This document shows positions 60,201-64,000 of a stretch of DNA of 64,000 nt, in pieces. How positions within the stretch are numbered: position 1 is the first letter of the stretch; the number at the start of each line of letters is the position of its first letter. Source of the DNA: Hydnum rufescens UP504. Lineage: Eukaryota; Basidiomycota; Agaricomycetes; Cantharellales; Hydnaceae. The notes under the pieces are model-generated. The model made no database searches. It was not told the origin of the DNA and saw only the letters and a program-made list of their open reading frames with translations. The DNA lies in contig MU128947.1 of NCBI GenBank assembly GCA_014904985.1, positions 153,771-217,770 on the forward strand, in the 5' to 3' direction. The position numbers were made by a program, and so were the translations under genes.

Positions 60201-63200
60201 TGTGGTCGAGTTCCCAGCCACTCGCATCCGCAAGTTACTGGATGCCCATCTTACCGAGAACGTTCGCCCACAAGACCGCACGTTATTCCGCACTCAATTG
60301 GGGGCCCTATTCGATGTTGTTGAATTCTATCGAGCGGGTCTCAAATCAGCGAAATGGAGTACCATTGCGGATCTCCTTGCACGGTATCTCGACACCGAGA
60401 AGCTATTCGGGGAAGGTGGCAGCATCGAAGAAAGGGTCCTCAAACTGCGCGAGGAACATAAAGATGATTTGGGGCGCGTCGCTGCACTCGTACTCAGTCA
60501 TTCCAAGGCACAGAGCAAGAACAAACTCATGTTGTCTCTTCTCGACGTTGTGAAGGCCGCTGGATCCTCGATCTCTGTGACTGAGCCTCGAGTAACGGAA
60601 ATAGTCCAAGATCTTGCCAGTCTGGACAGTCGGTAAGTTAAGATATGTTGAGAAATTTCCTCCTCTAATGATATCCCCAAGATCCACGACCGCGGTGTCC
60701 CTGAAAGCACGCGAGGTCTTGATTGCAACACAGCTTCCTTCGTACGAGGAACGAACTATTCAAATGGAGCAAGTCCTCAAGGCTGCAGTGTCCGCCAATT
60801 ACTACGGGGAACAAGGTTCTGGTCTTCGGTGAGTGCTTGGAACACTGTTTGCCTGGTCTGCAAGCTCATAGTTCTTGCTAGTCTACCGTCCCCAGAAGTT
60901 CTTCGGGAGCTCAGCGATTCCCGTTGGGTGGTTTATGACGTTTTGCCTACCTTTTTCAACCATCCTGATGTTTCGGTTGAGCTCGGTAAGGATAGAATTC
61001 TACGGCGGTTTTATCTCGACTAATCTCTCCTGGACAGCCGCATATGAGGTTTATGTCCGTAGAGCCTATCGAGCATACACTCTTCTTTCCCTCGATTATG
61101 AAGAAGGTGATGGTGATGAAGATGGAGATCTTCCAAGCGCTGTTACATGGCGCTTCAAGCTCGGTCAATCGAGTTCGCCCCCTGTCACTCCAGCGATTAC
61201 CCCGAAATCGAGTCAATTCGCGTAAGTTTATATTCGATTGTTGCCACTTGATGACCCACTGAAAGTGAGGCTTCCAGAGAGAAACAACGGGCTGGCTCTG
61301 TCAGTGATCTCACATACATGATTACCAAGAGCCAGATCGAACCTATCCGTACCGGGGTGATATCGTCCTTCCCTGATGCGAGCGCCTTAGAAAAGGGATT
61401 CAACAACCTCGTCTTCCTCCTCCCTCCCTTCCACGCGAAGAATTCAAGCAGCGTCACGGCGGTGACGCGCAGGCCCCAAATGTGTTATACATTGCACTTC
61501 GACTCTTCGACCCTGCGGATGATAAATCTGATGATGCGTGGCGCGAGATCTTCGTGCGCCTGATTAACGATCGCAAGGACGTACTCGTGTCTCGTGGAGT
61601 TCGACGTCTCACCTTCATGATCTGTCGACGCGGACAATATCCTTGGTATTATACCATGCGGATCATAGGCAGCGCTTGGGCCGAGGAGGAGGCCATCCGA
61701 AATATTGAACCTGCACTCGCTTTCCAATTGGAGCTCAGCCGTCTCTCCAACTATAAACTTACGCCCTGTTTCGTGGAAAATCGTCAGATCCATATTTACC
61801 ACGCAGTTGCTCGAGAGAACCAATTCGACAATCGCTTCTTCATTCGGGCTTTGGTGCGTCCCGGTCGCTTGCGTGGGAACATGGGCACTGCGGAATACCT
61901 CGTCTCCGAGTCTGAGCGACTTGTCGGATCCATCTTGGATGCTCTTGGAAATCGTGAACGCACAGTACCGGAACACGGACTGCAACCACATCTCCTTGAA
62001 CTTTATCTACAAACTTCAAGTCACGTACGAAGAGGTTCTGCAGGCCATTGCTGGCTTCATCGACCGACATGGTAAACGTCTATGGCGTTTACACGTCACA
62101 GGTGCCGAAATCCGTATCATTCTCGAGGATGCCGAAGGAAATGTCACACCCATTCGCGCTGTCATTGATAATGTTTCTGGCTTTATCATCAACTACCACG
62201 GATACCAAGAGATTACGACTGAACGGGGCCATACCATCCTCAAGTCCATTGGGGAGAAGGGCCCATTGCACCTCCAGCCCGTCCATCAGCCATTCCCTAC
62301 TAAAGAGTCGCTCCAACCGAAGCGTTATCAGGCACATCTCGTTGGCACTACATACGTCTATGATTTCCCTGATCTTTTCCAGAAGTCCCTGCATAATATC
62401 TGGATCGATAGGAAACAGCTGGACCCCTCAATCGTCATTCCGAAGGCCTTACTGGAGTCTACCGAGCTCGTTTCAGATGAACATGGGGAGCTGCAAGAAG
62501 TGGATCGTCCGCCAGGCAACAATACCATTGGCATGGTAGCTTGGATCTATACCTTACGAAGCCCGGAATACCCTGACGGCAGACGCATCGTTGTAATCGC
62601 AAATGATATCACCCATAAGATTGGCTCTTTTGGACCAGTGGAAGATGAATTCTTCCACAAGGCCACGCTGTATGCTCGCAGCCTTGGCCTTCCTCGGTAT
62701 CTATCTTTCGGCGAATTCAGGTGCACGAATCGGTCTCGCCGAAGAGAGCCTTGGTCTCTTTTCGGTTGCTTGGAATGTTCCTGGGCTTCCAGACAAGGGC
62801 ATCAAATATTTATATCTTACGCCCGAGGCCCGTGACCAACTTAACGAGAAGAACACTGGAAGTCTGCTTACTACGGAGATAGTAGAAGATGGAGAAGTCC
62901 GTCACAAGATTACGGATATCATCGGCACTCAAGACGGCCTCGGAGTCGAGTCTCTCAGAGGGTCGGGACTCATCGCCGGAGAGACTTCGCGGGCATACGA
63001 CGACATCTTTACTATCACGCTGGTGACTGCTCGATCTGTTGGTATTGGTGCTTACTTGGTCCGACTTGGCCAGCGTGCCATCCAAGTCGAAGGACAACCG
63101 ATCATCCTAACGGGTGCACCGGCGTTGAACAAGGTCCTGGGTCGCGAGGTTTATACCTCCAATTTGCAACTTGGCGGTACTCAGATCATGCACAAAAATG

Positions 63201-64000
63201 GTGTCTCGCACCTCGGTCGCTACAAGCGACCTTCACGGGACAACTCAGATTCTCACCTGGCTATCGTACGTACCTGATGTCAAGGGTGCACCGCTGCCTC
63301 TCTTGCCGTCCTCAGATTCGTGGGACCGTGAAATCGGCTACTATCCACCGAAAGGCCCATATGATCCCCGATGGTTCATTGGAGGAAAGCGTGATGAGAA
63401 CACGAACGAGTTCCTCAGTGGCTTCTTCGACGCGAATTCGTTCCAGGAAACCCTTAGTGGATGGGCACAGACAGTGGTATGTATCGGGAAATAGGGTACG
63501 TTCCATCGTCTCCTGATCTTCCTCCTTTCGAATAGGTAGTGGGTCGCGCTCGTTTGGGGGGTATTCCAATGGGTGTCATTGCCGTTGAAAGTTCGTTGGA
63601 TGATATTTCCTACCTCTGTTTCGTACTCATTGCATCGTCATTCAGCTCGAACCATCGAACGGATAGTCCTGCTGATCCTGCTAATGCTGCGTCATTCGAG
63701 CAGCGCATCATGGAGGCCGGTCAAGTACGTGAATTGGACTGCACCGCGGCTTCGGCGCCTTGATTTTATGTGCTTGTTAGGTTTGGTATCCTAATTCGGC
63801 CTACAAAACGGCCCAGGCAATCTTTGATTTCCAACGCGAAGGCCTTCCTCTTATCATCTTTGCAAACTGGCGTGGATTCTCTGGTGGCCAACAGGACATG
63901 GTACGCTTGACATCCTATGTTACAAGTTGCTGCTACTAACGCTCAAAACGCATCATAGTATGATGAGGTTTTGAAGCAAGGCTCAAAGGTCAGTTGCCAT
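57276..64000 (+). CDS. ACC1: Acetyl-CoA carboxylase (partial at right edge; multiple frame changes)
   Basis: Multifunctional biotin enzyme making malonyl-CoA for fatty-acid synthesis. Exon 1 (57276-57312) [13 protein letters not shown]; exon 2 from 57378 [16 protein letters not shown]; 19-nt exon 57525-57543 (VLIANNG); then biotin carboxylase blocks [138 protein letters not shown]; the biotinyl motif VMKMYMP at 59777; the central region; and carboxyltransferase [49 protein letters not shown] up to the window end. The conserved protein is complete but spread over all three frames, with about eleven one-step changes (see findings). One intron (58250-58299) is GC-AG. Confidence 0.93.

Overview
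The window is nuclear DNA of a filamentous basidiomycete. Genes are dense and on both strands, introns are short (about 50-75 bp, GT-AG) and cut most coding regions, and several protein families (large APH-fold kinases, NACHT NTPases, a DUF6589-like fragment) are typical of Agaricomycetes. The mix suggests a Rhizoctonia/Ceratobasidiaceae-like fungus, but that is an inference from gene content and style, not a database match.

Layout. 0-27 kb is mostly conserved housekeeping sequence: a dienelactone hydrolase, a WD40 TFIIIC subunit (Tfc6/Sfc6 type), mitochondrial ribosomal protein mL54, two neighbouring PMP3-family membrane peptides, an APH-fold kinase, a long disordered conserved protein, nucleoside diphosphate kinase head-to-head with complex III subunit QCR7, LETM1/Mdm38, a ubiquitin-fold protein with a prenylation-type C terminus, ribosomal protein eL20 and mitochondrial mL57. 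27-37 kb is accessory: two decayed NACHT NTPase relics, a small secreted two-repeat protein, an 8-bp-TSD (hAT-type) MITE, a cluster of three inverted-repeat elements, and an O-fucosyltransferase-like gene. 37.8-40.9 kb holds the iron-sulfur assembly WD40 protein Cia1 and an arrestin-fold protein.

41-50 kb is repeat-rich. It contains a Mutator-like element with about 270-bp terminal inverted repeats and a perfect 9-bp target duplication carrying a gene fragment, and a family of foldback repeats that bracket broken pieces of three unrelated host genes (a DUF4140 protein, an SRPK-type kinase, and the N terminus of the mitochondrial tRNA-modification GTPase MSS1). 50.7-64 kb returns to housekeeping genes: cystathionine beta-synthase, a second TFIIIC subunit (zinc-finger/TFIIIC-delta type) and acetyl-CoA carboxylase ACC1, which runs off the right edge.

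Several genes act in mitochondria (mL54, mL57, QCR7, LETM1) or in RNA polymerase III transcription (two TFIIIC subunits), but nothing suggests a co-regulated cluster beyond two short shared promoters (NDK/QCR7 and TFIIIC/mL54). The most striking sequence-level oddity is that ACC1 needs about eleven single-step frame changes to read its otherwise well-conserved protein. NDK, QCR7 and the O-fucosyltransferase-like gene each need one, while most other genes read cleanly. No tRNA, rRNA or CRISPR array was recognised.
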